64,000 nt of DNA from Cellulomonas dongxiuzhuiae (GCF_018623035.1 NZ_CP076023.1:1612001-1676000); one strand, 5' to 3'. Positions 1 through 8,763 are shown, counted from the stretch's first letter. The notes: a model not told the origin generated them from the sequence alone. Program-made: numbers and translations.

Positions 1-84
1 GAGCTCGAGTCGCTGACGAAGAAGCACGTCGAGCTCGTCGACCAGCTGCTCGCCTCCAAGGAGAGCGAGCTCCTCGAGGTCTGA
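1..84 (+). CDS. frr: Ribosome recycling factor, C-terminal end (partial)
   Basis: Frame 1 encodes 27 residues ending at a TGA (82-84), with no start in the window. The peptide contains ELESLTKKHVELVDQLLASKE, a helical stretch typical of the C-terminus of ribosome recycling factor, which splits post-termination ribosomes together with EF-G. The call is supported by position, since frr directly precedes cdsA in many actinobacteria, and by the TGATG overlap with the next gene. Only the tail is visible, so identity rests on the short match plus context. Confidence 0.8.
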   Translation, partial: ELESLTKKHVELVDQLLASKESELLEV

Positions 85-932
85 TGACGCAGCTCGCCGC
101 ACCCGCACCCCGCAAGACCGGCGCCGGCCGGGACCTCCCGGCCGCCGTGGCGGTCGGCGTCGTGCTGCTCGGAGTCGTCGGCGCGTCGCTCTTCATCCGC
201 AAGGAGGCCTTCGCCGCGTTCGCGGTGCTCGCCGTCGCTGCCGCGATGTGGGAGCTCGCGCAGGCCTTCGGCCGGCGGGCGATCCACCTCCCGCTCGTCC
301 CGCTGGTCGTCGGCTCGGCCGGGATCCTGGTGTCGGCGTACGTCGCGGGGACCGAGGCGCTCTTCGTCGCGTTCCTGCTGACGGTGGGCGGTGCCGTCGT
401 GTGGCGCGTCCTCGACGGCAGCGGCGAGGCGGCGCTGCGCGACGCGTCAGCCGCGACCTTCGCCGCCGCCTACCTGCCCTTCCTCGGCGGGTTCGTCATG
501 CTGCTGCTGGCCGAGCCCGACGGGCCCGCGCGTGTCGCGCTCTTCGTGCTCCTCGCGGTCGCGTGCGACACCGGCGGCTACGTCGTCGGCACGCTGCTCG
601 GACGCCACCCGCTCGCACCGTCCGTCAGTCCCAAGAAGTCCTGGGAGGGGCTGTTCGGCTCCCTCGTCCTGACGAGCGTCGTCGGCGTCGTGGGCGTCCA
701 GACCGTCTTCCAGGGCGAACCGCTCGTGGGGGCGCTGCTCGGTGTCGGCGTCGTCGTGAGCGCCACGCTCGGCGACCTCGCCGAGTCCATGATCAAGCGT
801 GACCTCGAGCTCAAGGACATGGGTCGCCTGCTGCCGGGCCACGGCGGCGTGCTCGACCGTCTCGACTCGCTCCTGCTGACGGCTCCGACCGTGTGGGTGC
901 TGCTCACCGTCCTGCAGCCGCCCGCAGGCTGA
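84..932 (+). CDS. cdsA: Phosphatidate cytidylyltransferase
   Basis: This enzyme makes CDP-diacylglycerol from phosphatidate and CTP at the cytoplasmic membrane, the precursor of all phospholipid headgroup synthesis, including that of PgsA encoded at 54 kb. The 282-residue product is mostly hydrophobic, with several membrane segments between about residues 20 and 215. The C-terminal signature is clear: SVSPKKSWEG followed by GDLAESMIKRDLELKDMG and a GHGGVLDRLDS stretch. The ATG overlaps the frr stop by one base, so the pair is probably translationally coupled. Length fits the family. Confidence 0.95.
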   Translation: MTQLAAPAPRKTGAGRDLPAAVAVGVVLLGVVGASLFIRKEAFAAFAVLAVAAAMWELAQAFGRRAIHLPLVPLVVGSAGILVSAYVAGTEALFVAFLLTVGGAVVWRVLDGSGEAALRDASAATFAAAYLPFLGGFVMLLLAEPDGPARVALFVLLAVACDTGGYVVGTLLGRHPLAPSVSPKKSWEGLFGSLVLTSVVGVVGVQTVFQGEPLVGALLGVGVVVSATLGDLAESMIKRDLELKDMGRLLPGHGGVLDRLDSLLLTAPTVWVLLTVLQPPAG

Positions 933-965
933 CCGCCGCTCACCACCAGAAGGAGGGCGCCGACC

Positions 966-2096
966 GTGAACGCCACCCCCGTACGTCTCCAGCTCACCGC
1001 GACCTCGCGCGGTGCGCGCGGCAAGCCGCCGCGCCACTTCGTGGACCTCACGCCCGACGAGCGCGTCGAGGCCGTCACCGCGCTCGGCGAGAAGCCGTTC
1101 CGCGCCAAGCAGCTCGCGACGCACTACTTCACGCACCTGACGGCCGACGCGGAGGCGATGACCGACCTGCCGAAGGCGAGCCGGGACGTGCTCGTCGCCG
1201 ACCTCTTCCCGGAGCTGCTCACCACGAGCCGCACGCTGACGGCCGACCACGGCACGACGGTCAAGACGCTGTACCACCTGTTCGACGGCGCCAAGGTCGA
1301 GTCGGTGCTCATGCGGTACGCGAACCGCACGACGCTGTGCGTGTCGTCCCAGGCGGGCTGCGGCCTGGCCTGCTCCTTCTGCGCGACCGGGAAGATGGGT
1401 CTGCTGCGCAACCTCTCGACGGCGGAGATCGTCGAGCAGGTGCGCCAGGCCGCCCGGGCGCTCTCGGCGGGCGAGGTCCCGGGAGGAGCGACGCGGCTGA
1501 GCAACGTCGTCTTCATGGGCATGGGGGAGCCGCTCGCCAACTACAAGTCCGTCATGGCGACCGTGCGCCGGCTCGTCGCGCCGGCCCCGGACGGCCTCGG
1601 GCTGTCCGCGCGCAACGTCACGGTCTCGACCGTGGGACTCGTCCCGGCGATGGACAAGCTCGCCGGCGAGGGCATCCCCGTGACGCTCGCGCTGTCGCTG
1701 CACGCACCCGACGACGAGCTGCGCAGCGAGCTCGTCCCGGTGAACACCCGCTGGAGCGTCGACGAGGCGCTGGACTCCGCCCGCCGGTACTTCGACGCCA
1801 CCGGCCGTCGCGTGTCGATCGAGTACGCGTTGATCCGGGACGTCAACGACCACGCGTGGCGCGCGGACCTGCTGGGGGAGAAGCTCCTTGCGCGCGGCGG
1901 TGCCGGGTGGGTGCACTGCAACCCGATCCCGCTCAACCCGACACCGGGTTCGCGCTGGACGGCGAGCGATCCGCTGGTCGAGCGCGAGTTCGTGGCACGC
2001 TTGCGGGCGCACGGGATCCCGACGACGATCCGGGACACGCGCGGCAGCGACATCGACGGCGCGTGCGGCCAGCTCGCGGCGGAGGAGGACGAGTGA
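966..2096 (+). CDS. rlmN: 23S rRNA (adenine2503-C2)-methyltransferase, radical SAM
   Basis: RlmN methylates C2 of A2503 in 23S rRNA (and A37 of some tRNAs) by radical SAM chemistry. The 376-residue product carries the CX3CX2C cluster at Cys132, Cys136 and Cys139 within [14 protein letters not shown], followed by the GMGEPLAN and [10 protein letters not shown] motifs of the family. The GTG start at 966 is chosen because an AGGAGGG ribosome-binding site lies just upstream and the protein then has the normal length. The stop overlaps the next gene by four bases (GTGA). Confidence 0.95.
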   Translation: MNATPVRLQLTATSRGARGKPPRHFVDLTPDERVEAVTALGEKPFRAKQLATHYFTHLTADAEAMTDLPKASRDVLVADLFPELLTTSRTLTADHGTTVKTLYHLFDGAKVESVLMRYANRTTLCVSSQAGCGLACSFCATGKMGLLRNLSTAEIVEQVRQAARALSAGEVPGGATRLSNVVFMGMGEPLANYKSVMATVRRLVAPAPDGLGLSARNVTVSTVGLVPAMDKLAGEGIPVTLALSLHAPDDELRSELVPVNTRWSVDEALDSARRYFDATGRRVSIEYALIRDVNDHAWRADLLGEKLLARGGAGWVHCNPIPLNPTPGSRWTASDPLVEREFVARLRAHGIPTTIRDTRGSDIDGACGQLAAEEDE

Positions 2097-2647
2097 GCGA
2101 CGGCATGTTCCGCACGGTGTCCGGGCTCCGGCGCGGGTACGACCCCGACGAGGTCGACGAGTTCTTCTCGCACGCGCGCTCGGTCTACGAGCAGGGACCC
2201 GCGACCGCGATCTCCGGTACGGACGTGCGCCAGGTCGCGTTCGACCTCGTGCGCGGCGGCTACGTGACCGCCGCGGTGGACGCCGCGCTCGACCGGCTCG
2301 AGGCGGCGTTCGTGGCACGGCACCGCTCGCAGTTCGTGACCGAGCGCGGGCAGGACGCGTGGATGGCGCACCTCGGCGCGCAGGCGCGCACGCTCTACGG
2401 GCGCCTCGGTCGCCCCGACGGCGACCGGTTCGCCCCGCCCGAGGGCCGCAAGCCCGGCTACGAGCCCGCCGACGTCGACGAGCTGTGCCACCGGCTCGTC
2501 GCCTACTTCGACACCGGCGCACCGCTGACGGCCGGCGAGGTGCGCGCCACCACGTTCCGGCGCCGCAACGGGCGCAACGGCTACGCGGAGGGCCCGGTCG
2601 ACGCGTTCGTCGCGCGCGCGGTCGAGGTCCTGCTCGGCGTCGAGTGA
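2093..2647 (+). CDS. DivIVA-domain protein with four short repeats
   Basis: A 184-residue protein whose GTG overlaps the rlmN stop by four bases. Four related segments can be read, each with GY followed by a short linker, VD and a helical tail: [15 protein letters not shown] (about 15-29), [29 protein letters not shown] and [14 protein letters not shown] near the C-terminus. The first and third match the DivI1A-type motif seen at the N-terminus of DivIVA/Wag31 and SepIVA-like proteins. No long coiled coil follows, so this is not a classical polar DivIVA. The role is unknown; a link to membrane curvature or cell-wall growth is an inference from the motif and from neighbouring cdsA and dxr. Confidence 0.8.
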   Translation: MSDGMFRTVSGLRRGYDPDEVDEFFSHARSVYEQGPATAISGTDVRQVAFDLVRGGYVTAAVDAALDRLEAAFVARHRSQFVTERGQDAWMAHLGAQARTLYGRLGRPDGDRFAPPEGRKPGYEPADVDELCHRLVAYFDTGAPLTAGEVRATTFRRRNGRNGYAEGPVDAFVARAVEVLLGVE

Positions 2648-2678
2648 GCACGCCCGGAACGGACCACCGGAGCCCGCC

Positions 2679-3833
2679 GTGAGCAGGTCCGTCGTCGTGC
2701 TCGGGTCGACCGGCTCGATCGGCACGCAGGCGCTGGACATCATGGCGACGCGGCCGGAGAGCTTCACGGTCGCGGGGCTGTCGGCCGGCGGGGGGAACGT
2801 CGAGCTGCTCGTGGCCCAGGCCCGGGCGCACGCGGTCCCGGTCGTGGCGGTCGCCGACCCCGCGGTCGCGGCGGTCGTGCGCGACGCGCTGCCGGGCACC
2901 CGCGTGCTGGACGGGCCGGAGGCGTCCGCGGAGCTCGCGGCGTCGGGGACCGACGTCGTGCTCAACGGGATCACCGGGTCCGTGGGCCTGCTCCCGACGC
3001 TCGCCGCGCTGCGCGCCGGCAGCACGCTCGCGCTCGCCAACAAGGAGTCGCTGGTCGTCGGCGGCAGGCTGGTCCACGACGCGGCGGTGCGTCCCGGGCA
3101 GATCGTCCCGGTCGACTCCGAGCACTCGGCGATCGCGCAGGCGCTGCGATCGGGTCGCGACCACGAGGTCCAGCGTCTGGTCCTGACCGCGTCAGGCGGT
3201 CCCTTCCGTGGCTGGTCGGCCGAGCAGGTGCGGGCGGCCACGCCGCAGCAGGCGCTGGCGCACCCGACGTGGTCGATGGGGCCCGTCGTGACGGTCAACT
3301 CGGCGAGCCTGATGAACAAGGGCCTCGAGCTCATCGAGGCGCATCTGCTGTTCGGCATCCCGGTCGAGCGGATCGCCGTCGTCGTGCACCCCCAGTCGGT
3401 CGTGCACTCGATGGTCGAGTTCGTCGACGGGTCGACGATCGCGCAGGCGTCGCCGCCGGACATGCGGCTGCCGATCGCGCTGGGCCTGGCGTGGCCGGAC
3501 CGCGTGCCCGGGGCGGCGCGCGCGTGCGACTGGTCGACCGCGACGGCCTGGACGTTCGAGCCGCTCGACGAGGACGTCTTCCCCGCCGTGGCCCTGGCGC
3601 GCACGGCGGCTGCGGCCTCGGCCACGCACCCGGCGGTCTACAACGCGGCCAACGAGGAGTGCGTCGGCGCGTTCCTGGCGGGGCGGATCGGCTTCGGGCA
3701 GATCGTCGCGACGGTGGACCGCGTGCTGGCGGAGCACGTCGGCACGCCGCCCGACGCGCTGACGCTGGAGGCCGTGCTCGACGCCGAGTCGTGGGCCCGC
3801 ACGCGCGCGCACGAGGTGCTCGCGACCGGCTGA
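2679..3833 (+). CDS. dxr: 1-deoxy-D-xylulose 5-phosphate reductoisomerase
   Basis: DXR converts DXP to 2-C-methyl-D-erythritol 4-phosphate with NADPH, the first committed step of the MEP isoprenoid pathway. The 384-residue protein begins at a GTG with the dinucleotide-binding motif [11 protein letters not shown] (about residues 8-18). It has the [11 protein letters not shown] motif, the metal-binding PVDSEHSAI stretch, [10 protein letters not shown], the [17 protein letters not shown] region and a C-terminal [12 protein letters not shown] segment. The start is favoured because it gives normal family length; the 31-base gap from the previous gene holds no strong Shine-Dalgarno. The pathway partner ispG lies at 14.7 kb, beyond the polyamine module. 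Confidence 0.96.
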   Translation: MSRSVVVLGSTGSIGTQALDIMATRPESFTVAGLSAGGGNVELLVAQARAHAVPVVAVADPAVAAVVRDALPGTRVLDGPEASAELAASGTDVVLNGITGSVGLLPTLAALRAGSTLALANKESLVVGGRLVHDAAVRPGQIVPVDSEHSAIAQALRSGRDHEVQRLVLTASGGPFRGWSAEQVRAATPQQALAHPTWSMGPVVTVNSASLMNKGLELIEAHLLFGIPVERIAVVVHPQSVVHSMVEFVDGSTIAQASPPDMRLPIALGLAWPDRVPGAARACDWSTATAWTFEPLDEDVFPAVALARTAAAASATHPAVYNAANEECVGAFLAGRIGFGQIVATVDRVLAEHVGTPPDALTLEAVLDAESWARTRAHEVLATG

Positions 3834-3850
3834 CGGTCGCGGGTGCCCCG

Positions 3851-3880
3851 CCCTGCCGAGCGGTCAACCGCCGAGCAGGG
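3851..3880. terminator. Hairpin between convergent dxr and amine oxidase
   Basis: CCCTGC (3851-3856) pairs with GCAGGG (3875-3880), and inside it GCGG (3860-3863) pairs with CCGC (3868-3871); the two stems are separated by identical CGA bulges on either side. The structure spans the stop codon of the leftward amine oxidase gene and lies 17 bases after the dxr stop, so it could end transcription from both sides. There is no U tract, as is common in GC-rich actinobacteria. Confidence 0.5.
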
Positions 3881-5240
3881 GCGCCATCGCGTCGGCCGCG
3901 CGGCTGCTGCGACCGGTCCGGCGCTCGGTGCGGTCCGACCACGCCGCGGCCCACCGTGCCGCGGTGATCCCGGCCCAGCGCAGCGGCTCGGGCTCCCACA
4001 GGGGTGAGCGGTGGCCCACCCACGGCAGCCGGGTCAGGGGGGTGTCCGTGCCGGTCACGAGGTCGGCCAGGGTCCGCCCGGCGAGGTTCGACGCCGCGAC
4101 GCCGTCACCCACGTAACCGCCCGCCCAGCCGATCCCGGTGTCGGGGTCGAGCCCGACGGACGGGTGCCAGTCCCGCGGCACGGCCAGCGGTCCGCCCCAC
4201 GTGTGGGTCACCTCGAACCCCGCCACCGCGGGGAAGAGGTCGACCAGCGCGCGGCGCAGGTGCTCGTGCACGCGCGGCACCCGGTCGTAGGCGGGGTCGA
4301 TGCGCGACCCCGCGTGGTACGGCGCCCCGCGTCCCCCGAACGCGAGGCGGTCATCCGCGGTGCGCTGCCCGTAGACGACGAGGTGGCGCGCGTCGGCGAA
4401 CGTCTGGCCGCGGTCGAGCCCGATCTGCTCCCACACGTCTGCCGGCAGCGGCTCGGTGGCGATCATGAGGGAGTACACCGGGGCGACTGCGCGCCGTGTG
4501 GGCGCCCGCCCCGCGGTCCACGCCTCGGTGGCCCGCAGCACCCACCGGCAGCGCGCGGTGCCGTGGTCCGTCACGACGGCGCGGGGCGAGAGGCGCAGCG
4601 CGGTCGTGCCCTCGGCGATGCGCGCGCCGCGCTGCTCGACGACGCGCGCCAGGCCACGCACGAGCCGGGCCGGCTGGACGCTCGCGCAGTCGGGGGTCCA
4701 CGAGCCGGCGAGCACGCCCGACGCGCGCACGTGCGCGGCGACCCCGTCCGCGTCGAGCAGGTGCTCCTCGTCACCCCACCGGCTCGCCTCGGCCACGTGC
4801 GCGGCCACCCGGTCCACCTGCGGTGGGGTGCGCGCGAGCGTCACCGTGCCGCCGAAGCGGAAGTCGCAGTCGATCTGCTCGGCCGCCGTGACGCCCCCGA
4901 CCTCCACGACGGTGTCGCGCAGCGCGGCGCGCATCGCGTGGGCCGCGTCCGCACCGTGGCGACGCGCGAGCGCGTCCGGCCCGACGGGGAACAGCGCGGA
5001 GCACCAGCCGCCGTTGCGGCCGCTCGCGCCGTAGCCGGCCACCTCGGCGTCGAGCACCAGCACGTCGAGCGAGGGATCGGCCTCGAGCAGGTAGTACGCC
5101 GCCCACAGGCCGCTGTACCCACCCCCCACGACCACGACGTCGGCGGTGGTGTCACCGTCCAGCGGCGCCCGGGGGCGGGCGGCGTCCGGGTCCTCGGCCA
5201 CCACCTGCTCCCACCACAGCGACACGTCCGCGAGCGTCAC
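3864..5240 (-). CDS. FAD-dependent amine oxidoreductase (PuuB/DAO-like)
   Basis: A 458-residue flavoprotein of the D-amino-acid oxidase-like (DAO) family. The FAD-binding motif VVVGGGYSGLWAAYYL is at about residues 35-50, followed by YGASGRNGGWC, which resembles the family's flavin-contact region, and a C-terminal GYVGDGVAASNLAGRTLADL segment. Close relatives include gamma-glutamylputrescine oxidase. Its GTG overlaps the stop of the upstream aminotransferase gene by four bases, so the two are coupled, and an Lrp regulator and potDABC are next door. Oxidation of putrescine or a related polyamine is therefore the likely job. No PuuA-type ligase is present to make glutamylated substrate, so the exact substrate is open. 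Confidence 0.85.
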   Translation of the reverse strand: MTLADVSLWWEQVVAEDPDAARPRAPLDGDTTADVVVVGGGYSGLWAAYYLLEADPSLDVLVLDAEVAGYGASGRNGGWCSALFPVGPDALARRHGADAAHAMRAALRDTVVEVGGVTAAEQIDCDFRFGGTVTLARTPPQVDRVAAHVAEASRWGDEEHLLDADGVAAHVRASGVLAGSWTPDCASVQPARLVRGLARVVEQRGARIAEGTTALRLSPRAVVTDHGTARCRWVLRATEAWTAGRAPTRRAVAPVYSLMIATEPLPADVWEQIGLDRGQTFADARHLVVYGQRTADDRLAFGGRGAPYHAGSRIDPAYDRVPRVHEHLRRALVDLFPAVAGFEVTHTWGGPLAVPRDWHPSVGLDPDTGIGWAGGYVGDGVAASNLAGRTLADLVTGTDTPLTRLPWVGHRSPLWEPEPLRWAGITAARWAAAWSDRTERRTGRSSRAADAMAPLLGG

Positions 5241-6613
5241 AGCCGCGCCCACGCGTCGGTGAGCACGCCGCGCAGGATCTGCTCGATCTCGTCGAACTGC
5301 GCGGGCCCGCACGTCAGCGGCGGCGCGAGCTGCACCACTGGGTCGCCGCGGTCGTCGGCTCGGCAGTACAGGCCGGCCTCGTACAGGGCGGGCGTCAGGA
5401 AGCCGCGCAGCAGGCGCTCGGACTCCTCGTCGTCGAACGTCTCGCGCGTCGTGGCGTCCTTGACGAGCTCGATCCCGTAGAAGTAGCCCTCGCCCCGGAC
5501 GTCGCCGACGATCGGCAGGTCGAGCAGGCGCTCGAGCGTCGAGCGCAGGACGGGTGCGTGGGTGCGCACGTGCTCGAGGACGCCCTCGGACTCGAACAGG
5601 TCGAGGTTCGCCATGGCGACCGCGGCGGAGACGGGGTGCCCGCCGAAGGTGTAGCCGTGCGCGAAGCTCGTCGTGCCGGTGGCGAACGGCTCGAACACGC
5701 GGTCGGACACGAGGCACGCGCCGATGGGGGAGTAGCCCGACGTCATGCCCTTGGCGCACGTGATCATGTCGGGCACGTAGCCGACGTCGTCGCAGGCGAA
5801 CATCGACCCGATGCGCCCGAAGGCGCAGATCACCTCGTCGGAGACGAGCAGCACGTCGTGCTCGTCGCAGATCTCGCGGACGCGCTCGAAGTACCCGGGC
5901 GGTGGCGGGAAGCAGCCGCCCGCGTTCTGCACGGGCTCGAGGAACACGGCCGCGACCGTCTCGGGTCCCTCGAGCTCGATGGCCTCGCCGATGCGGTCGG
6001 CGGCCCAGCGACCGAACGCCTTGGGGTCGTCCCGCAGGTGCTCGGGCGCACGGTAGGCGTTCGTGTTCGGCACCTTGTGCGCGCCGGGGACCAGCGGCTC
6101 GAAGGGGGCCTTGAGCTCCGGCAGCCCCGTGATCGACAGGGCACCCTGCGTCGTCCCGTGGTAGGCCACGGCGCGCGAGACCACCTTGTGCTTGCCCGGG
6201 CGCCCGCGCAGCTTCCAGTACTGCTTCGCGAGCTTCCACGCCGTCTCGACGGCCTCGCCGCCGCCCGTCGTGAAGAAGACCCGGTTGAGGTCGCCCGGGG
6301 CGTGGCAGGCCAGCCGCTCCGCCAGGTCGATCGCCTGCGGGTGGGCGTACGACCAGATCGGGAAGTACGCCAGCTCCCGGGCCTGGGCGGCGGCCGCCAG
6401 GGCCAGCTCCTCGCGCCCGTGCCCGAGCTGGACGACGAAGAGCCCCGACAGGCCGTCGATCAGCCGGTGACCGTCGGCGTCCCAGACGTGGTGCCCTTCG
6501 CCGCGCACGATCGTCGGGACGCCGTGCTCCCAGGCGCTCTGCCGCGTGAAGTGACCCCACAGGTGGTCGCGGGCGGCGGCCTGCCGCTCGGTGCCGCGGG
6601 GCGTGGTGGTCAT
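5237..6613 (-). CDS. Class III aminotransferase, probable putrescine/GABA type
   Basis: A 458-residue PLP enzyme of the class III (omega-amino acid) aminotransferase family. It shows the FFTTGGGEAVETAWKLAKQY region that cradles the cofactor phosphate, LLVSDEVICAFGRIGS with the PLP-contacting Asp, and the Schiff-base lysine at about Lys288 in CAKGMTSGYSPIG. The best match by eye is the putrescine-pyruvate or GABA-pyruvate (SpuC-like) group. The ATG at 6613 overlaps the Lrp gene stop (ATGA), and the stop overlaps the FAD oxidase start, giving a three-gene coupled operon. Removal of an amino group from putrescine or GABA fits the neighbourhood; which substrate is used cannot be told from sequence alone. 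Confidence 0.88.
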   Translation of the reverse strand: MTTTPRGTERQAAARDHLWGHFTRQSAWEHGVPTIVRGEGHHVWDADGHRLIDGLSGLFVVQLGHGREELALAAAAQARELAYFPIWSYAHPQAIDLAERLACHAPGDLNRVFFTTGGGEAVETAWKLAKQYWKLRGRPGKHKVVSRAVAYHGTTQGALSITGLPELKAPFEPLVPGAHKVPNTNAYRAPEHLRDDPKAFGRWAADRIGEAIELEGPETVAAVFLEPVQNAGGCFPPPPGYFERVREICDEHDVLLVSDEVICAFGRIGSMFACDDVGYVPDMITCAKGMTSGYSPIGACLVSDRVFEPFATGTTSFAHGYTFGGHPVSAAVAMANLDLFESEGVLEHVRTHAPVLRSTLERLLDLPIVGDVRGEGYFYGIELVKDATTRETFDDEESERLLRGFLTPALYEAGLYCRADDRGDPVVQLAPPLTCGPAQFDEIEQILRGVLTDAWARL

Positions 6614-7080
6614 CGGGTTCCCCAGTTGTAGAGCTGCTTGTGCAGGCGCAGGTAGACGAACGTCTCGGTGCTGCGGACGCCCGGCAGCGCCCGGATGGCG
6701 CGGTTGAGGACGCCCAGCAGGTGCTCGTCGTCCTCGCACACCACCTCGACCAGCAGGTCGAAGGAGCCGGCGGTGACGACGACGTAGTCGACCTCGGGGA
6801 CCGTGGCGACCTGGTCGGCGAGCTCGCCCAGGTCGCCGTCCGCACGGATGCCGATCATGGCCTGCCGGCGGAACCCCACCTGGAGCGGGTCGGTGACGGC
6901 GACGATCTGGATCACCCCCGACTCCTGCAGGCGCTGCACGCGCTGACGCACCGCGGCCTCGGAGAGCCCCACGGCCTTGCCGATGGTCGCGTACGGCCGT
7001 CGCCCGTCCTCCTGCAGCTGCTCGATGATGCCCTTGGCCGCCGCGTCGAGCACGACGTTGCCGGGGTCCCGCTGGGTCAT
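6610..7080 (-). CDS. Lrp/AsnC family transcriptional regulator
   Basis: A 156-residue protein with an N-terminal winged helix-turn-helix (IIEQLQEDGRRPYATIGKAV through about residue 55, including LSEAAVRQRVQRLQ) and a C-terminal ligand-binding RAM domain (about 75-150, with the VDYVVVTAGSFDLLVEVV strand pattern). It is the first gene of the leftward operon and divergent from the aldehyde dehydrogenase, the usual place for a local regulator of amine catabolism. A CACGAT hexamer ends 7 nt before the ATG, so the message may be leaderless. It probably senses an amine or amino acid and acts on the boxes at 7120-7196; that is inference. Confidence 0.93.
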   Translation of the reverse strand: MTQRDPGNVVLDAAAKGIIEQLQEDGRRPYATIGKAVGLSEAAVRQRVQRLQESGVIQIVAVTDPLQVGFRRQAMIGIRADGDLGELADQVATVPEVDYVVVTAGSFDLLVEVVCEDDEHLLGVLNRAIRALPGVRSTETFVYLRLHKQLYNWGTR

Positions 7081-7087
7081 GGTGCCG

Positions 7088-7117
7088 ATCGTGACGCGCC
7101 GTGGTGCGCCACGGCAA
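7088..7117 (-). promoter_or_regulatory. Promoter of the Lrp-aminotransferase-oxidase operon
   Basis: Read on the minus strand, TTGCCG (7112-7117) and CACGAT (7088-7093) are separated by 18 bases. The -10 ends 7 nt before the regulator's ATG, so transcription would start at or next to the start codon. The first GATTCCG box begins 3 bp beyond the -35, which would let the regulator control its own gene. Confidence 0.5.
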
Positions 7118-7119
7118 GC

Positions 7120-7196
7120 GATTCCGCGTGCGGATCCGGCCAGGACGCGCGGATCCGCTGCCGGACAGGGGACGTGGCGACGAATCCGACGATCCG
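7120..7196. promoter_or_regulatory. Cluster of five GATCCG-like boxes, candidate Lrp operator
   Basis: Five related heptamers occur within 77 bp of the divergent control region: GATTCCG (7120-7126), GGATCCG (7132-7138), GGATCCG (7151-7157, inside the perfect palindrome GCGGATCCGC at 7149-7158), GAATCCG (7182-7188) and CGATCCG (7190-7196). A further GATCCGG lies at 8768-8774, before potD. Lrp-family octamers often bind several phased degenerate boxes, so these are good candidates for the operator of the adjacent regulator. Binding itself is inferred. Confidence 0.45.
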
Positions 7197-7210
7197 CCCG
7201 CGCGCACCGC

Positions 7211-7240
7211 TTCCGGTCACGGGGGTCGTCCCGCTAGCGT
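7211..7240 (+). promoter_or_regulatory. Promoter of the aldehyde dehydrogenase gene
   Basis: TTCCGG (7211-7216) and TAGCGT (7235-7240) are spaced by 18 bp and point to a start near 7246, the first base of the CACCG repeat. The same -35 sequence, TTCCGG, is found before cenC. The five GATCCG-like boxes end 15 bp upstream of this -35. Confidence 0.45.
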
Positions 7241-7245
7241 TCCCG

Positions 7246-7275
7246 CACCGCACCGCACCGCACCGCACCGCACCG
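7246..7275 (+). repeat. Six perfect copies of the pentanucleotide CACCG
   Basis: CACCG is repeated six times without interruption from 7246 to 7275, in the predicted 5' leader of the aldehyde dehydrogenase mRNA, about 33 bases before the AGGAGG ribosome-binding site. Tandem pentamers can change copy number by slippage; here a change would alter leader length and structure but not a reading frame. Confidence 0.9.
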
Positions 7276-7320
7276 TCGCAGGTCGTCGTCCCGTGGCCCG
7301 GGACGCCAGGAGGGGGGACC

Positions 7321-8763
7321 GTGGTCGACACCTCGCTGATCGAGCTCACCAACGTCGTCGACGGCCGGGACGTGCCGACGAGCTCAGGCGCCACGACGGC
7401 CGTCGTCGACCCGAGCACGGGGCAGGAGTACGCACGGGCACCCCGCAGCGGCCCGCAGGACGTCGACGCCGCGTACGCCGCGGCCGACCGTGCGGCCCGC
7501 GGGTGGGGGCGCACGACGCCCGCGGAGCGTCAGGCCGCGCTGCTGGGGCTGGCGGACCTCGTCGAGGCGCACGCCGACGAGCTCGTCGCCGCCGAGTCGC
7601 GCAACACCGGCAAGCCGCTGCACCTGACGGCGACCGACGAGATCCCGCCCTGCGTCGACCAGCTGCGGTTCTTCGCCGGGGCCGCACGGGTCCTCACCGG
7701 GCTGTCGGCCGGCGAGTACCTCGAGGGGCACACGTCGTGGGTGCGTCGCGAGCCCGTCGGCGTCGTCGGGCAGGTCACGCCGTGGAACTACCCGCTGATG
7801 ATGGCGGTGTGGAAGATCGGTCCCGCGCTCGCGGCGGGCAACACGGTCGTGCTCAAGCCGTCGGAGACGACGCCGGTGACGACCGTGCGGCTCGCGCAGC
7901 TGGCGGCGCAGGTGCTGCCGCCCGGTGTGCTGAACGTCGTGTGCGGCGACCGGGACACCGGCCGTGCGCTGGTCGCGCACCCCCGCCCGGACATGGTCGC
8001 GATCACCGGGTCGGTGCGGGCGGGGACCGAGGTCGCCCGGGCGGCGGCGGACGGTCTCAAGCGCGTGCACCTCGAGCTCGGGGGCAAGGCGCCCGTCGTC
8101 GTGTTCGACGACGCCGACGTCGCGACGGCCGCCGAGGGCATCGCGGAGGCCGGGTACTACAACGCCGGGCAGGACTGCACGGCGGCGACGCGCGTGCTCG
8201 TGCACGAGCGCGTGCACCGTGACCTCGTCGACGCGCTCGCGCAGGCCGCGGCCGCGCGGCGCACGGGCCCGCCCGACGACCCGCGGGTCGCGTTCGGGCC
8301 CGTGAACAGCGCCGCGCAGCTCGAGCGCGTCACCGGGTTCCTCGACCGGCTGCCCGCGCACGCGCGGGTCGTCACCGGCGGGACCCGCCCGGCAGGGCCG
8401 GGGTACTACCTGGAGGCGACCGTCGTCGACGGCCTGCGACAGGCGGACGAGGCGGTCCAGGACGAGATCTTCGGGCCCGTGATCACGGTCCAGACGTTCA
8501 CGGACGAGGACGAGGCCGTGCGGCTGGCCAACGACGTGCGCTACGGGCTGTCGTCGTCGGTGTGGACCACCGACCACGCGCGCGCCCTGCGGGTGTCGCG
8601 TGCCCTCGACGCCGGGGTCGTGTGGATCAACACGCACCTGCCGTTCGTCGCCGAGATGCCGCACGGGGGCTTCAAGCACTCGGGTCACGGCAAGGACCTG
8701 TCCCTCTACGGGGTCGAGGAGTACACGCGGATCAAGCACGTGATGTCCGCTTTCGGCGCCTAG
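7321..8763 (+). CDS. Aldehyde dehydrogenase, probable gamma-aminobutyraldehyde dehydrogenase
   Basis: A 480-residue NAD(P)-dependent aldehyde dehydrogenase. Key sites are the NYPLMMAVWKIGPALAAGN cofactor region, the general base Glu252 in LELGGKAP and the nucleophile Cys286 in NAGQDCTAATR. The C-terminal GFKHSGHGKDLSLYGVEEY block resembles PatD-type aminobutyraldehyde dehydrogenases. It would oxidise 4-aminobutanal, formed from putrescine by the adjacent oxidase or transaminase, to GABA. The GTG at 7321 is preceded by AGGAGGGGGG, a strong ribosome-binding site. The gene is divergent from the regulator and is followed by potDABC. Specificity for aminobutyraldehyde is inferred from motif resemblance and context. 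Confidence 0.88.
   Translation: MVDTSLIELTNVVDGRDVPTSSGATTAVVDPSTGQEYARAPRSGPQDVDAAYAAADRAARGWGRTTPAERQAALLGLADLVEAHADELVAAESRNTGKPLHLTATDEIPPCVDQLRFFAGAARVLTGLSAGEYLEGHTSWVRREPVGVVGQVTPWNYPLMMAVWKIGPALAAGNTVVLKPSETTPVTTVRLAQLAAQVLPPGVLNVVCGDRDTGRALVAHPRPDMVAITGSVRAGTEVARAAADGLKRVHLELGGKAPVVVFDDADVATAAEGIAEAGYYNAGQDCTAATRVLVHERVHRDLVDALAQAAAARRTGPPDDPRVAFGPVNSAAQLERVTGFLDRLPAHARVVTGGTRPAGPGYYLEATVVDGLRQADEAVQDEIFGPVITVQTFTDEDEAVRLANDVRYGLSSSVWTTDHARALRVSRALDAGVVWINTHLPFVAEMPHGGFKHSGHGKDLSLYGVEEYTRIKHVMSAFGA

Noticed and set aside
447..3164. A 905-codon open frame on the minus strand opposite cdsA-rlmN-dxr
   Set aside because: It lies opposite well-supported genes, is low-complexity and rich in Arg, Gly and Asp, and shows no domain. 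Long antisense frames are common in DNA this GC-rich.
7246..7275. CACCG tract considered as a CRISPR remnant
   Set aside because: Units are 5 bp with no spacers; it is a simple microsatellite.
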